Positions 25,366 to 33,897 of a stretch of DNA of 64,000 nucleotides are shown piece by piece (within the stretch, counting starts at the first letter, position 1; every line of letters begins with the position of its first letter). The notes under the pieces are model-generated. The model saw only the letters and a program-made list of their open reading frames with translations, did not search any database and was not told where the DNA came from. The stretch is from Streptomyces sp. CBMA152 (GTDB lineage Bacteria > Actinomycetota > Actinomycetes > Streptomycetales > Streptomycetaceae), in NCBI RefSeq assembly GCF_014596475.1, contig NZ_MECJ01000033.1, forward strand, positions 124,001 through 188,000, read 5' to 3'. Made by a program: the position numbers and the translations under genes.

Positions 25366-26718
25366 TCAGCTCACCTCATCCCCGCTCGCCCCGCCACCGG
25401 ACCCGGCGCCAGGCACGGGCAGCCGCAGCGTCGTGACCGCGCCCCCGTCCGGCGCGTTGGCGAAGTGCGGGGCGATGCCGAGGACGCGGGCCTGGCCCGC
25501 CACGATGGTGAGGCCCAGGCCGTGCCCCTTGCCCCGGCCCGGGTCGCCGGTGCGGAAGCGCTGCGGGCCGCGCGCCACCAGGTCGGGCGGATAGCCGGGG
25601 CCGTGGTCGCGCACGACGACCACCGGGCCGTCGACGGTCACGGTCACCGGCGGCGCCCCGTGCCGATGGGCGTTGACGACCAGGTTGGCGATGACGCGGT
25701 CGAGCCGCCGCCGGTCGGTGCGGACGCGTGCGTCGCGTACGACCCGGACCTCGCACTCCTCCCCCGTCGCCCGCACCGCCCGCGCGACCAGCTCCCCCAG
25801 CTCGTGCTCGGCGAACTGGGCCTTCTCGGCCCCGGCGTCGAGGCGGGAGATTTCGAGAAGATCCTCGGTGAGGGTGTGCAGCGCGTGCAGCCGGTCGTTG
25901 ATCATCTCCTTGGGGCGGCCGTCCGGCAGCAGTCCGGCGGCGGCCAGCATGCCGGTCAGCGGGGTGCGCAGCTCATGGGCGACGTCCGCGGTGAACCGCT
26001 TCTCCGCCTCAAGGCGCTGTTGCAGCGACTCGGCCATCGAGTCGAGGGCGACCGCCACCGCCTTGACCGCGTCGTGCTCGGCACCCTTGCCGCCCGCCGG
26101 GATCCCGGTGCGTACGTCCAGGTCGCCCTCGGTGATCCGGCGCGCGACGGCGGCGGTGTGGCCGAGGCGGCGGCTGATCCTGGTGGCGAAGTACGTGCCC
26201 GCGAGCGTCACACTGCCCGCCGCGAGCGCCGCCGAGCCGAGGATCGCGGTGTCCATCTGGCGCAGATGGTCGCGAGTGCTCTCGTACGGGACCCAGAGCG
26301 CCAGCACATGCCCACCGGCGGGTGCGGCCGCCCACATGACGGCGCCGCCGTGCAGCTCCCCGACCATGACGCCCCGGTCCCCGCGCCGGGCCAACTCCCT
26401 CAGTGAGCCCGGCAGTTGAGACGGATCGAGCTGGACGGCCCGCCCGGTCGTGTCGGTCCCGTACGAGAAGTCCTTGAGGGCGGCGTCCAGCCCCTGCCGG
26501 GCCTCCTTGCGCACCTCCTCGACCCGCTGCCGGGTCAGGGCGTTGTGGACGAGTACGCCGAGGATCGCGGCGACGGCGCAGGAGACGGCGGTGACGGTGA
26601 GGGCGATCTTCCACCGGAGGCTGTGGGTCCAGGCGGGCCGCAGCCGCTCGGACCAGCGGGCCCGGGTCCCCGCCTCGTCGGGAGGCGAGCCGGTCCCGTC
26701 CTCCCGTGGGCCGGTCAC
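25366..26718 (-). CDS. Orphan membrane sensor histidine kinase
   Basis: A 450-residue class I histidine kinase. Two membrane segments (about residues 37-57 and 160-180) flank an extracytoplasmic sensor; a HAMP-like region is followed by the H box DVAHELRTPLTGM, N box RVIANLVVNAHRHG, and G boxes DHGPGYPP and GKGHGLGL. GTG at 26718 overlaps the TGA of the upstream lipoprotein gene (GTGA), so translation is coupled. No response regulator is adjacent. The lipoprotein-kinase pairing recalls CseA-CseC of cell-envelope systems but without the regulator or sigma gene. Confidence 0.9.
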   Translation of the reverse strand: MTGPREDGTGSPPDEAGTRARWSERLRPAWTHSLRWKIALTVTAVSCAVAAILGVLVHNALTRQRVEEVRKEARQGLDAALKDFSYGTDTTGRAVQLDPSQLPGSLRELARRGDRGVMVGELHGGAVMWAAAPAGGHVLALWVPYESTRDHLRQMDTAILGSAALAAGSVTLAGTYFATRISRRLGHTAAVARRITEGDLDVRTGIPAGGKGAEHDAVKAVAVALDSMAESLQQRLEAEKRFTADVAHELRTPLTGMLAAAGLLPDGRPKEMINDRLHALHTLTEDLLEISRLDAGAEKAQFAEHELGELVARAVRATGEECEVRVVRDARVRTDRRRLDRVIANLVVNAHRHGAPPVTVTVDGPVVVVRDHGPGYPPDLVARGPQRFRTGDPGRGKGHGLGLTIVAGQARVLGIAPHFANAPDGGAVTTLRLPVPGAGSGGGASGDEVS

Positions 26719-27404
26719 CGCTCGCCGCCCTGGCCGGTGCACGGGATCCCGGACGCCTCCCTGAGCGCCCGGCAGGTGTCGAGCTTGAGCTCGCGCAGGG
26801 CGATCATGTGGCCGTCCCACACATAGTGCGAGACGTACACATACGCGTCGCTGGACGTCGGCTCGCGCACGGCGAGGTGCCCGGCGGTGACCTCGACGCC
26901 CTCCAGGATCGCGCGCCGCGAGAACACCCGGGTGACGGCGCCGCCCGCCACGCTGTACACCCGCATCTCGCTCAGCCGCCCGTCGATGTCGACGGCGGTG
27001 ATCAGTTCGGCCTTGCCGTCGCCGGTCAGATCGCGCAGCTCGGGCGGGCGCATCGGGCAGTCGGCGGGCCCGGAACAGGCGGCCATCCGCTCGGCGGCCC
27101 GCCGGTCCACCAGCCGCCCGACGCCCCGGTCCACCTTCTCGGTGGCGGCCAGGTCGGCCTTGACGACGGCGAGCGCGTCGGCGTCCCGCATGTCACCGGA
27201 GGGCACGGCCGCCACCCCCGGCACGGCGTACGGTTTCCCCCGCTGCTGCTCGGCCCCGGCCGGCGAGGGCACGACCCCCGGCCACAACGGCTCGGGCGGC
27301 GCCACCTTCGCGGCGACCCCGTCCCGATGCAGCCCCTCCACGTCGGCACACCCGCCGAGCGCCAGCGCGACGGCGCACAGAAGGAGCCCGCGTCGTCGCC
27401 GCAC
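26715..27404 (-). CDS. Lipoprotein translationally coupled to histidine kinase
   Basis: A 229-residue lipoprotein starting at GTG 27404 with GGAGG 7 nt upstream. The signal peptide RRRRGLLLCAVALALGGC gives a lipidated Cys near residue 19. The mature part has DLTGDGKAELITAVDIDG, an FG-GAP/VCBS-like Ca-binding repeat often seen in secreted sensor accessories, and two extra Cys pairs. Its stop overlaps the kinase start. It may modulate the kinase in the periplasm-like space; that is inference from coupling. Confidence 0.83.
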   Translation of the reverse strand: MRRRRGLLLCAVALALGGCADVEGLHRDGVAAKVAPPEPLWPGVVPSPAGAEQQRGKPYAVPGVAAVPSGDMRDADALAVVKADLAATEKVDRGVGRLVDRRAAERMAACSGPADCPMRPPELRDLTGDGKAELITAVDIDGRLSEMRVYSVAGGAVTRVFSRRAILEGVEVTAGHLAVREPTSSDAYVYVSHYVWDGHMIALRELKLDTCRALREASGIPCTGQGGER

Positions 27405-27548
27405 GGCCCACCTCCTCCGCAAGCCACTGGTGGCCCCATGATCGCGGCTACGGCATGGATGCGCGCCCGGAGCGGGGTCCGGTGGAAGGGGAGGGGAATC
27501 GAGTGGGGTTGCGGCGCCAGGGAAGAAAGCGGGCGCGGCAGGCTGAGT

Positions 27549-27956
27549 GGCAGACGAGTCGGCCTGTACGCCGGGTTCTGTCGCCCGGTCGCCTCGCGGC
27601 GGCCGGGGAGACGGCCATCCATCTAGGACCGGCGTTGCCGCCGGCCTCGTGCGGTCTACCCGCGGACTCGGGCGGGCAGCCCTCGAACGTCCGCGCAGGA
27701 GCACCGGGGTGCTCCCTCTTGACCTTGCTCCGGGTGGGGTTTACCTAGCCGCCTGAGTCACCCCAGGCGCTGGTGGTCTCTTACACCACCGTTTCACCCT
27801 TACCGAGGACCGAGGTCCCCGGCGGTCTGTTCTCTGTGGCACTGTCCCGCGGGTCACCCCGGGTGGGCGTTACCCACCACCCTGCCCTGTGGAGCCCGGA
27901 CGTTCCTCGGGAGGATCCGAGGATCCCCACGCGGCCGTCCGGCCGACTCGTCTGCC
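27549..27956 (-). ncRNA. rnpB: RNase P RNA (bacterial type A)
   Basis: About 408 nt on the minus strand. The 5' GGCAGACGAGTCGG pairs with the 3' CCGACTCGTCTGCC (helix P1). Conserved regions are seen: GAGGAACGTCCGGGCTCC near the 5' end, ACAGAGAACAGACCGCC, GGTAAGGGTGAAACGGTG, GTAAGAGACCACCAGC, and near the 3' end GACAGAACCCGGCGTACAGG. It is the catalytic subunit that matures tRNA 5' ends. TAGCAT at 27971-27966 is a plausible -10 element. Exact ends are estimated from the P1 helix. Confidence 0.97.
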
Positions 27957-28021
27957 GTGGTGACCATGCTACCCGTGATCATCACGCGTTCCGCCCCCGC
28001 CGTCACCGCACGCGCCACCCC

Positions 28022-28058
28022 TTGACCCTGCCGCAGCGTCAACGTCTCTACTGAAGTC
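28022..28058 (+). promoter_or_regulatory. MerR-type promoter with leaderless start
   Basis: TTGACC (28022-28027) and TCTACT (28047-28052) are 19 bp apart, the over-long spacer typical of MerR-controlled promoters. TTGAC (28022-28026) and GTCAA (28038-28042) form a dyad across the spacer. The MerR ATG at 28059 lies 6 nt after the -10, so the transcript should be leaderless and autoregulated. Confidence 0.75.
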
Positions 28059-28823
28059 ATGCGGATCGGAGAGATCGCCGCGCTGGTCGGGGTCACCCCG
28101 CGCGCGGTGCGCCACTACCACCACGTCGGACTGCTCCCGGAGCCCGCCCGGCGGGCCAACGGCTATCGGGAGTACGGGGTACGGGACGCGGTCGCGCTCG
28201 CCCGGATCCGGCGGCTCACCGAGCTCGGCCTCGGCCTCGACGAGGTCCGGGACGTGATCGCCGACGACGCCGGGCGCGAGCTCGCCGAGGTCCTCGGCGA
28301 ACTGGACGCCGACCTGGCCGGGCAGGAGGCCGGGATCCGGGCCCGGCGAGCCCGCCTGGCCGGGATCCTGGCCCGCGCCGATCAGGGACCGCTGCCCGCC
28401 GACGCCCCACTCTCGCCCGAACTGGCCGACGTGTTCGGCCGGTTGGAAACCGGCCCCGAGTCCCCACTGGCCGTACGCGACCGGGAGCTGGTCGCGCTCC
28501 TGGACACGGTCGCGGAGCCGGGCGAGCGGGAGCGGTTGCTGGGCGCGGTGCGGGCGGTGGCCGAGGAGCCGGGGGCCGTCGAGCGCGCGCGGGAGGTGTA
28601 CGCGTTGCTCGACGCCCTCGCGGACGCGGACCCCGCCGACCCGCGCGTACCGGAGGCGGCCCGGGCACTCGCCGCCTGCCTGCCGCCGGATCCGACCGGC
28701 ACGGCCGCACCGGCGGACAGCGACGGTCACCCGTTCCTGCGGGCCTTCCTCGCCGATCTTGCGCCCGCCCAGGCGGCGGCGGTTCGGCAGGCGATGCGGC
28801 TGTGGGCGGAGGGGACGGCATGA
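28059..28823 (+). CDS. MerR family transcriptional regulator
   Basis: A 254-residue regulator with an N-terminal winged HTH (MRIGEIAALVGVTPRAVRHYHHVGLL, then YGVRDAVALARIRRLTELGLGLDEVRDVI), the MerR_1 pattern. A coiled region follows and then a helical C-terminal ligand or dimer domain of about 150 residues. It starts without a Shine-Dalgarno sequence, 6 nt after the -10 box of its own MerR-type promoter. ATGA overlap couples it to the downstream membrane-protein gene, the likely regulated partner. Confidence 0.92.
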   Translation: MRIGEIAALVGVTPRAVRHYHHVGLLPEPARRANGYREYGVRDAVALARIRRLTELGLGLDEVRDVIADDAGRELAEVLGELDADLAGQEAGIRARRARLAGILARADQGPLPADAPLSPELADVFGRLETGPESPLAVRDRELVALLDTVAEPGERERLLGAVRAVAEEPGAVERAREVYALLDALADADPADPRVPEAARALAACLPPDPTGTAAPADSDGHPFLRAFLADLAPAQAAAVRQAMRLWAEGTA

Positions 28824-29437
28824 CGGGGGCGGTGGGGCGGCTGGTGCGGCACGTGGCGCGGGTGCTGGGCAGTCTCGGGATGTGGGCGGTCCGGCGGCGG
28901 CACGGGGTGCGGTCCGGCGACCGCGCCTTCGGGTACACCGCGCCCGAGACGGCGACCACGTACGGCATCGCGTTCGTCTGCGCCGTCGAGACCGCCGGGA
29001 TGTATCTGCTGCTGCCGTCCTGGCCGATCGTGCACGCCGTCGTCCTCGTGCTCGACCTCGCCACCCTCGTCCTGGTGCTCGGGCTGCACACCGCCTCGGT
29101 GACCCGGCCGCACGTGATCACCCCGGACACGCTGCGGGTGCGTCGAGGAGCGCATGTCGACCTGGTCCTGCCGCTGGCCCGGATCGTCTCCGTACGACGG
29201 GAGCTGAGGTTCACCGCTCCGGGCGCGGCCCAGGAGGACGGGGTGCTGGAGCTGGCGGTGGGGGCGCAGACGTCGGTGACCGTCGAGCTCGACGAGAGCG
29301 CCACGTACGTACGGCTGCTCGGCGGGCGGCGGCAGGTGCGCACCGTGCGCTTCCACGCGGACGACGCGCCCGGGCTGGTCGCCGCGCTCACGCAGGCGCG
29401 AACTGGACCTTCGCCGTGCCCGGGTCGGCCTGGGTGA
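28820..29437 (+). CDS. Membrane protein coupled to MerR regulator, unknown function
   Basis: A 205-residue protein with two hydrophobic helices (near residues 46-64 and 70-92) followed by a soluble beta-rich domain with PDTLRVRRGAHVDLVLPLARI, reminiscent of bacterial PH-like domains but not certain. It starts in the ATGA overlap with the MerR stop. The last ~17 codons run 50 bp into the 3' end of the convergent ribonuclease gene; ALTQA may be the natural end of the fold. Confidence 0.78.
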   Translation: MTGAVGRLVRHVARVLGSLGMWAVRRRHGVRSGDRAFGYTAPETATTYGIAFVCAVETAGMYLLLPSWPIVHAVVLVLDLATLVLVLGLHTASVTRPHVITPDTLRVRRGAHVDLVLPLARIVSVRRELRFTAPGAAQEDGVLELAVGAQTSVTVELDESATYVRLLGGRRQVRTVRFHADDAPGLVAALTQARTGPSPCPGRPG

Positions 29438-30821
29438 GGCGGACCCGGAGGCGTTCGCCCAGGGGGAGGGGGGTGGTGCCCTCCACGCGGGCCACGACAG
29501 CCGGGTCGGTCAAGTGGACGGTGCCTACGGCCGGTTCGGCCTCCTTCACGTCCACCACCGTCGCGTCGAAGACCTCGCCGACGCGGTCCTTGAGGAGGGC
29601 CGCCTCGATGAGGTCGACGGACTCGCGCTCGACCGTGTTGGCCTTGCGGGCGCCCTCGGCCATCTCCTTCGGGAGGGCGTCGAGGGCGGTGAGGACCCAG
29701 TCGGGGACGTCGGCGGCGGCCACGGCGGCGAGGCAGATCTCGGTGGCGTAGCGGTCGACGAGGCGGCGCAGGGGCGCCGTGCAGTGGGTGTACTCGTCGG
29801 CGACGGCCGCGTGGATCGCCGGGTCGGGGACGCGGCCGCCGGTGAACACCGTGTACCCGGCGCCCCGCAGCAGCGCGGTGCACTCCTGGAGGAAGGCCGC
29901 GTGGTGGGGTTCGCGCGGGTCGAGGGAGCGGACGACCTGGGCGTACGGGACGTGGTGCGGCCAGTCGATGTGGAGCGCCTGGGCCGCGCGCCGCAGCCGG
30001 GCCACCGCGCCGTCGGGGGCGCTCGGGAGCGTACGCAGGATGCCCGTGCCGTACGTCAGCATCAGGTCGGCGGCGGCCATGCCGGTGAGCAGGGAGATCT
30101 GGGCGTTCCAGCCGTCGGCGGGCAGGGGTGCGCGGTACTCCAGGCCGTAGTGGCCGTCCCGCTCCACGATCTCCTGCTCGGGGACGTTGAGGGAGATGCC
30201 GCCCCGGGCGACCTCCTGCCGCTCGCGCAGCAGCCCGACGTCCTTGAGCAGCGCGACCGGCTCTTCGGCGGTGCCGTCGTCGATACGGCGCTGCACCGTG
30301 TCGTAGTCGAGTTTGGCGCGGCTGCGGACGAGGGCGCGTTCGACGCGGGTCGCGCTCTGGCGGCCGTCGGCGTCGAGGTCGATGGTCCATACGACGGCGG
30401 GGCGCGGCTCGCCGGGGAGCAGGCTGGCCGCGCCCTCGGAGAGTACGGGTGGGTGCAGCGGGACGCGTTCGTCGGGGAAGTAGAGCGTGTTCACCCGGCG
30501 GTGGGCCTCGGTGTCGAGGGGGCCGCCCGGTTCGACGAACGCGGCGACGTCCGCGATCGCGTAGTGCACGCGGTAGCCGCCTGCGCGGCGGGCCAGGTGC
30601 ATGGCCTGGTCCAGGTCCATCGAGGTGGGTGGGTCGACCGTGAAGAACGGGAGGTCGGTGGCGTCGCGGACGGGGAGGTGGGGGGTGGTGGCCGCGTGCT
30701 CGGCCTCGGCGAGGACGTCCGGGGGGAAGCCCTCCGTTACGCCTAGCCCGGTGCGGATGTCGCGCAGCGCTGCCCGCAGCGGGTCGGCTGCGCCGGTCAT
30801 ATGGAGGTGACGGCGGGGCAT
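29388..30821 (-). CDS. RNB-domain ribonuclease (RNase II/R family)
   Basis: A 477-residue exoribonuclease with the RNB catalytic core. The metal-binding motif DPPTSMDLDQAMHL and AIADVAAFVEPGGPLDTEA, NTLYFPDERVPLHPP are typical, and EYTHCTAPLRRLVDRY is the late RNB motif. A short S1-like segment remains at the C-terminus; N-terminal cold-shock domains of full RNase R are absent, as in other actinobacterial short forms. It degrades RNA 3' to 5'. Start: ATG at 30821; an internal ATG seven codons on (MTGAADP) is an alternative. Confidence 0.92.
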   Translation of the reverse strand: MPRRHLHMTGAADPLRAALRDIRTGLGVTEGFPPDVLAEAEHAATTPHLPVRDATDLPFFTVDPPTSMDLDQAMHLARRAGGYRVHYAIADVAAFVEPGGPLDTEAHRRVNTLYFPDERVPLHPPVLSEGAASLLPGEPRPAVVWTIDLDADGRQSATRVERALVRSRAKLDYDTVQRRIDDGTAEEPVALLKDVGLLRERQEVARGGISLNVPEQEIVERDGHYGLEYRAPLPADGWNAQISLLTGMAAADLMLTYGTGILRTLPSAPDGAVARLRRAAQALHIDWPHHVPYAQVVRSLDPREPHHAAFLQECTALLRGAGYTVFTGGRVPDPAIHAAVADEYTHCTAPLRRLVDRYATEICLAAVAAADVPDWVLTALDALPKEMAEGARKANTVERESVDLIEAALLKDRVGEVFDATVVDVKEAEPAVGTVHLTDPAVVARVEGTTPLPLGERLRVRLTQADPGTAKVQFAPA

Positions 30822-30869
30822 GTGCCGAGCGTAGGCCGAGCGGGCGGTTGCCGCCTGCGGCGGGCGTTT

Positions 30870-31017
30870 TCCCCACCCCGCCCCTTCCCGAAACCCTGCC
30901 GGGGGCTGTCAGGCCGGCTGTCCGCCAGTGGGAGCTTGTCGCGCAGTTCCCCGCGCCCCTAGGCAGTTAGGGGCGCGGGGAACTGCGCGAGCAACCCGGC
31001 ACGATCCGCAGCCGAAC
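30870..31017. repeat. Dispersed intergenic repeat, copy f (A + inverted B pair)
   Basis: A element at 30870-30894; B arms at 30938-30960 and 30969-30992 are perfect reverse complements over at least 22 bp around an 8-nt centre. Unusually the copy sits between divergent genes (ribonuclease and yaaA), so it is not simply a 3'-end terminator. Confidence 0.92.
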
Positions 31018-31081
31018 AGATCCCCGTAACCTGGGCGGCGGGGCCGCACCCCCTCCCCCGTACACACTTCAAGGAGAACCC

Positions 31082-31882
31082 GTGCTCGTGCTGCTGCCGC
31101 CCTCCGAAGGCAAGGCCGACGGAGGGCGCGGGGCGCCGCTCAAGGCCGAGGGGCTGTCGCTGCCGGACCTGGCCGACGCCCGCGCCGCCGTCCTCGACGA
31201 GCTGGTCGAGCTGTGCCTCGCCGACGAGGACAAGGCCAAGGACGTACTCGGGCTCAGCGAGGGACTGAGAGGGGAAGTCGGCAAGAACGCCCAGTTGCGG
31301 ACCGCCGGCACCCGGCCAGCCGGGGAGATCTACACCGGCGTCCTCTACGACGCCCTCGGCCTCGCCACCCTGGACGCGAAGGCCAAGCGCCGCGCCGCCC
31401 AGTCGCTGCTCGTCTTCTCCGGGCTCTGGGGAGCCGTCCGCACGGGCGACCGCATCCCCTCCTACCGCTGCTCGATGGGCGTGAAGCTGCCGGGCCTGGG
31501 CGCCCTCGGGACGTACTGGCGCGGCGTCATGGACCCCGTCATGACCGACGCGGCCGGGACCGGGCTCGTCCTCGACCTGCGCTCCGCCGCGTACGCCGCC
31601 GCCTGGAAGCCCAAGGGCGAGGTGGCCGGGCGGACCGCGACCGTACGCGTACTGCACTCGCAGATCGTCGACGGCGTCGAGAAGCGCTCGGTCGTCAGCC
31701 ACTTCAACAAGGCCACGAAGGGGCGGATCGTGCGGGATCTGCTGCTGGCGGGGGCCGCACCCACCGACCCCGCTGAGCTCGTCGACGTCCTGAGCGGACT
31801 CGGTTACGTGGTGGAGTGCGCCGCACCCGCCAAGGCGGGCAAGTCGTGGGCGCTGGATGTTGTCGTGGAGCAGATCCACTAG
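31082..31882 (+). CDS. yaaA: Peroxide stress protein YaaA (UPF0246)
   Basis: A 266-residue member of the YaaA family, which limits intracellular free iron and DNA damage during peroxide stress. Signatures are LVLLPPSEGKADGGRG at the N-terminus, FSGLWGAVRTGDRIPSYRCSMG in the middle and SHFNKATKGRIVRDLL late. It starts with GTG (31082) with AAGGAG at 31071-31076. It is followed after 61 bp by the aldolase gene with a strong hairpin between them. Confidence 0.93.
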   Translation: MLVLLPPSEGKADGGRGAPLKAEGLSLPDLADARAAVLDELVELCLADEDKAKDVLGLSEGLRGEVGKNAQLRTAGTRPAGEIYTGVLYDALGLATLDAKAKRRAAQSLLVFSGLWGAVRTGDRIPSYRCSMGVKLPGLGALGTYWRGVMDPVMTDAAGTGLVLDLRSAAYAAAWKPKGEVAGRTATVRVLHSQIVDGVEKRSVVSHFNKATKGRIVRDLLLAGAAPTDPAELVDVLSGLGYVVECAAPAKAGKSWALDVVVEQIH

Positions 31883-31891
31883 CCCCGTTGC

Positions 31892-31919
31892 GCAGGGTGC
31901 AACGCTCGTTGCGCCCTGC
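31892..31919. promoter_or_regulatory. Strong dyad upstream of aldolase gene
   Basis: Two 13-nt arms (31892-31904 and 31907-31919) pair with one mismatch. Each arm also contains its own TTGC...GCAA palindrome (TTGCGCAGGGTGCAA and TTGCGCCCTGCAA), which looks like paired operators. It could terminate yaaA or regulate the aldolase gene 25 bp downstream. Confidence 0.55.
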
Positions 31920-31943
31920 AATCCCGCCCGGCACGATGCCCGT

Positions 31944-32558
31944 ATGACCTCCGTCCTGGACCTCGCCCCCGTCGTCCCCGTCGTCGTCCTCCACGACGCC
32001 GCCGACGCCGTCCCGCTCGCGCGGGCGCTGGTGGCGGGCGGGCTGCCGGCGATCGAGGTCACCCTGCGTACGCCCGCCGCGCTGGACGCGATCCGGGCGA
32101 TCGCGGCGGAGGTGCCGGGGGCCGTGGTCGGGGCGGGGACGGTCGTCTCGGCCGCGGGCGTCGGTGATGCCGTGGCCGCCGGGGCCCGGTTCCTCGTCAG
32201 CCCCGGGTGGACCGACTCGCTCCTCGGCGCGATGACCGCGTCCGGGGTGCCGTTCCTGCCGGGGGTCGCCACGGCGTCCGAGGTGGTGGCGCTGCTCGAA
32301 CGCGGGGTGGGTGAGATGAAGTTCTTCCCGGCGGAGGCTTCCGGCGGCACCGCGTTTTTGAAGTCCCTCGCCGGGCCGCTCCCCGGCGCGCGGTTCTGCC
32401 CCACCGGGGGCATCTCGCTCGCCTCGGCGCCGGACTATCTGGCGCTGCCGAACGTGGGGTGCGTCGGTGGTACGTGGATGCTCCCGGCGGATGCGCTCGC
32501 CGCGCGGGATTGGGGGCGGGTCGAGTCCCTGGCCCGGGAGGCGGCGGCGCTCCGCTAG
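31944..32558 (+). CDS. eda: 2-keto-4-hydroxyglutarate / KDPG aldolase
   Basis: A 204-residue class I aldolase of the Eda family that splits 2-keto-3-deoxy-6-phosphogluconate into pyruvate and glyceraldehyde-3-phosphate. The catalytic Glu is in LPAIEVTLRTPAAL, Schiff-base Lys in GVGEMKFFPAEASGG, with VGAGTVVS, LVSPGWTDSLL and FCPTGGIS between. Start ATG at 31944 follows CCGT without a good Shine-Dalgarno sequence. A twin palindrome just upstream suggests specific regulation. Confidence 0.92.
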   Translation: MTSVLDLAPVVPVVVLHDAADAVPLARALVAGGLPAIEVTLRTPAALDAIRAIAAEVPGAVVGAGTVVSAAGVGDAVAAGARFLVSPGWTDSLLGAMTASGVPFLPGVATASEVVALLERGVGEMKFFPAEASGGTAFLKSLAGPLPGARFCPTGGISLASAPDYLALPNVGCVGGTWMLPADALAARDWGRVESLAREAAALR

Positions 32559-32560
32559 GA

Positions 32561-32640
32561 GTGGGATGCGCGTGCGGCTGCGGGCCGGTGGGGGCTGGTC
32601 GCGCAGTTCCCCGCGCCCCTATTAGGCGCGGGCAACTTCT
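32561..32640 (+). repeat. Dispersed intergenic repeat, copy g
   Basis: Intact forward core (32582-32619) followed by a decayed inverted partner (GGCGCGGGCAACTTCTCAGCGCAG). Lies between the convergent aldolase and RNase H/phosphatase genes. The decay shows that the second arm is not strictly maintained. Confidence 0.88.
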
Positions 32641-32658
32641 CAGCGCAGCCAGCACCCC

Positions 32659-33897
32659 TCAGCGCAAATGCGACGTATCGTTCAGCAGCCGCACCGACGC
32701 GTTCCCGTCCCCGTAATACGCCACCGCCGACACCGACGCCGCCGACAGTTCCATCCGGAACAGCGACTCCGGCGGGGCGCCCAGGGCGAGGCGGATCAGC
32801 GTCTTGACCGGGGTGACATGGGTGACGAGCAGGACCGTACGGCCCTCGTACGCCGACAGCAGCCGGTCCCGGGCAGAAGAGACGCGGCGCGCGACCGTCG
32901 CGAAGCTCTCGCCGTTGCCCGTGGGTGCGGCCTTCGGTGAGGCGAGCCAGGCGTCGAGGTCGTCGGGGTAGCGCTCGCGCACCTCGGCGAAGGTCAGGCC
33001 CTCCCACGCCCCGAAGTCCGTCTCGCGCAGGCCCTCCTCGACCCGTACCTCCAGGCCGAGGCGCAACGCGACCGCCGCCGCCGTCTCGCGGCACCGGCGC
33101 AGCGGGGACGTGACGATCGCCTGGATCGTGCCCCGGGCCGCCAGCGCGGCGGCCACCTGCTCGGCCTGGCGGCGGCCCGCCGCCGACAGCTCCGGGTCGG
33201 TCCCGCCGCTGCCGGAGAAACGCTTCTCGGGGGTCAGTGCGGTCTCGCCGTGCCGCAGGAGTACGAACGTGGTGGGCGTGCCCAGGTCGGGGGCGCTCCA
33301 GCCCGCCGTCGGAGCCGTACCCGAACTCCGGGTGGGAGCCGGGACGGTGGCGACCGGGGCGGTCGACGCCAGCGCCGCCCGTGCCTTCGCCGCACCCGCC
33401 GCCGCGTCCCCGACGACCCGGGCCGCGCCCGCGTCCGAGGACGTGGAGGACAGGGCCGCCATGGAAGCCGACGGCTCCCACTGCTTGCCCCGCTTGCCCG
33501 CGTCCATCGCCTCGTTGGCGAGCCGGTCCGCGTGCTTGTTCTGCTCGCGCGGGATCCACTCGTACGTGATCTGCGCGGGCGGCAGGATCCGCCCGGCCTC
33601 GGCGGCGAGCGGCTTCATGTCGGGGTGCTTGATCTTCCAGCGGCCCGACATCTGCTCGACGACCAGCTTGGAGTCCATCCGGACCCGGACCTTCGCGTCC
33701 GGGTCCAGGGCCTTGGCCGCCTTGAGCCCGGCGATCAGGCCCTTGTACTCGGCGACGTTGTTGGTCGCGACGCCGATGTACTCCGCCGCCTCGGCCAGCG
33801 TCTCGCCCGTCACCGGGTCGAGGACCACCGCGCCGTAACCGGCGGGACCCGGGTTGCCCCGGGAGCCGCCGTCGGCCTCGACAACGAACTGCCGCAC
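32659..33897 (-). CDS. Bifunctional RNase HI / acid phosphatase
   Basis: A 412-residue fusion. Residues about 1-140 are RNase HI (VVEADGGSRGNPGPAGYG, the acidic ligand in EYKGLIAGL, MDSKLVVEQMSG, and REQNKHADRLANEAM). A ~70-residue Ala/Thr/Pro linker follows, then a histidine phosphatase domain with LLRHGETAL, SPLRRCRETA and LLVTHVTPVK. The same fusion in S. coelicolor (SCO2299) has both activities. GTG at 33897 overlaps the TAG of the zinc-ribbon gene by one base. Last gene of a three-gene operon. Confidence 0.95.
   Translation of the reverse strand: MRQFVVEADGGSRGNPGPAGYGAVVLDPVTGETLAEAAEYIGVATNNVAEYKGLIAGLKAAKALDPDAKVRVRMDSKLVVEQMSGRWKIKHPDMKPLAAEAGRILPPAQITYEWIPREQNKHADRLANEAMDAGKRGKQWEPSASMAALSSTSSDAGAARVVGDAAAGAAKARAALASTAPVATVPAPTRSSGTAPTAGWSAPDLGTPTTFVLLRHGETALTPEKRFSGSGGTDPELSAAGRRQAEQVAAALAARGTIQAIVTSPLRRCRETAAAVALRLGLEVRVEEGLRETDFGAWEGLTFAEVRERYPDDLDAWLASPKAAPTGNGESFATVARRVSSARDRLLSAYEGRTVLLVTHVTPVKTLIRLALGAPPESLFRMELSAASVSAVAYYGDGNASVRLLNDTSHLR

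Noticed and set aside
25366..27404. Possible sigE-cseABC operon
   Set aside because: No ECF sigma factor or CseB-type response regulator is present next to the lipoprotein and kinase genes.
29514..30746. Long plus-strand frame over the ribonuclease gene
   Set aside because: Composition (Val/Gly/Arg-rich, no motifs) and opposition to a clear RNB-domain gene mark it as a shadow.
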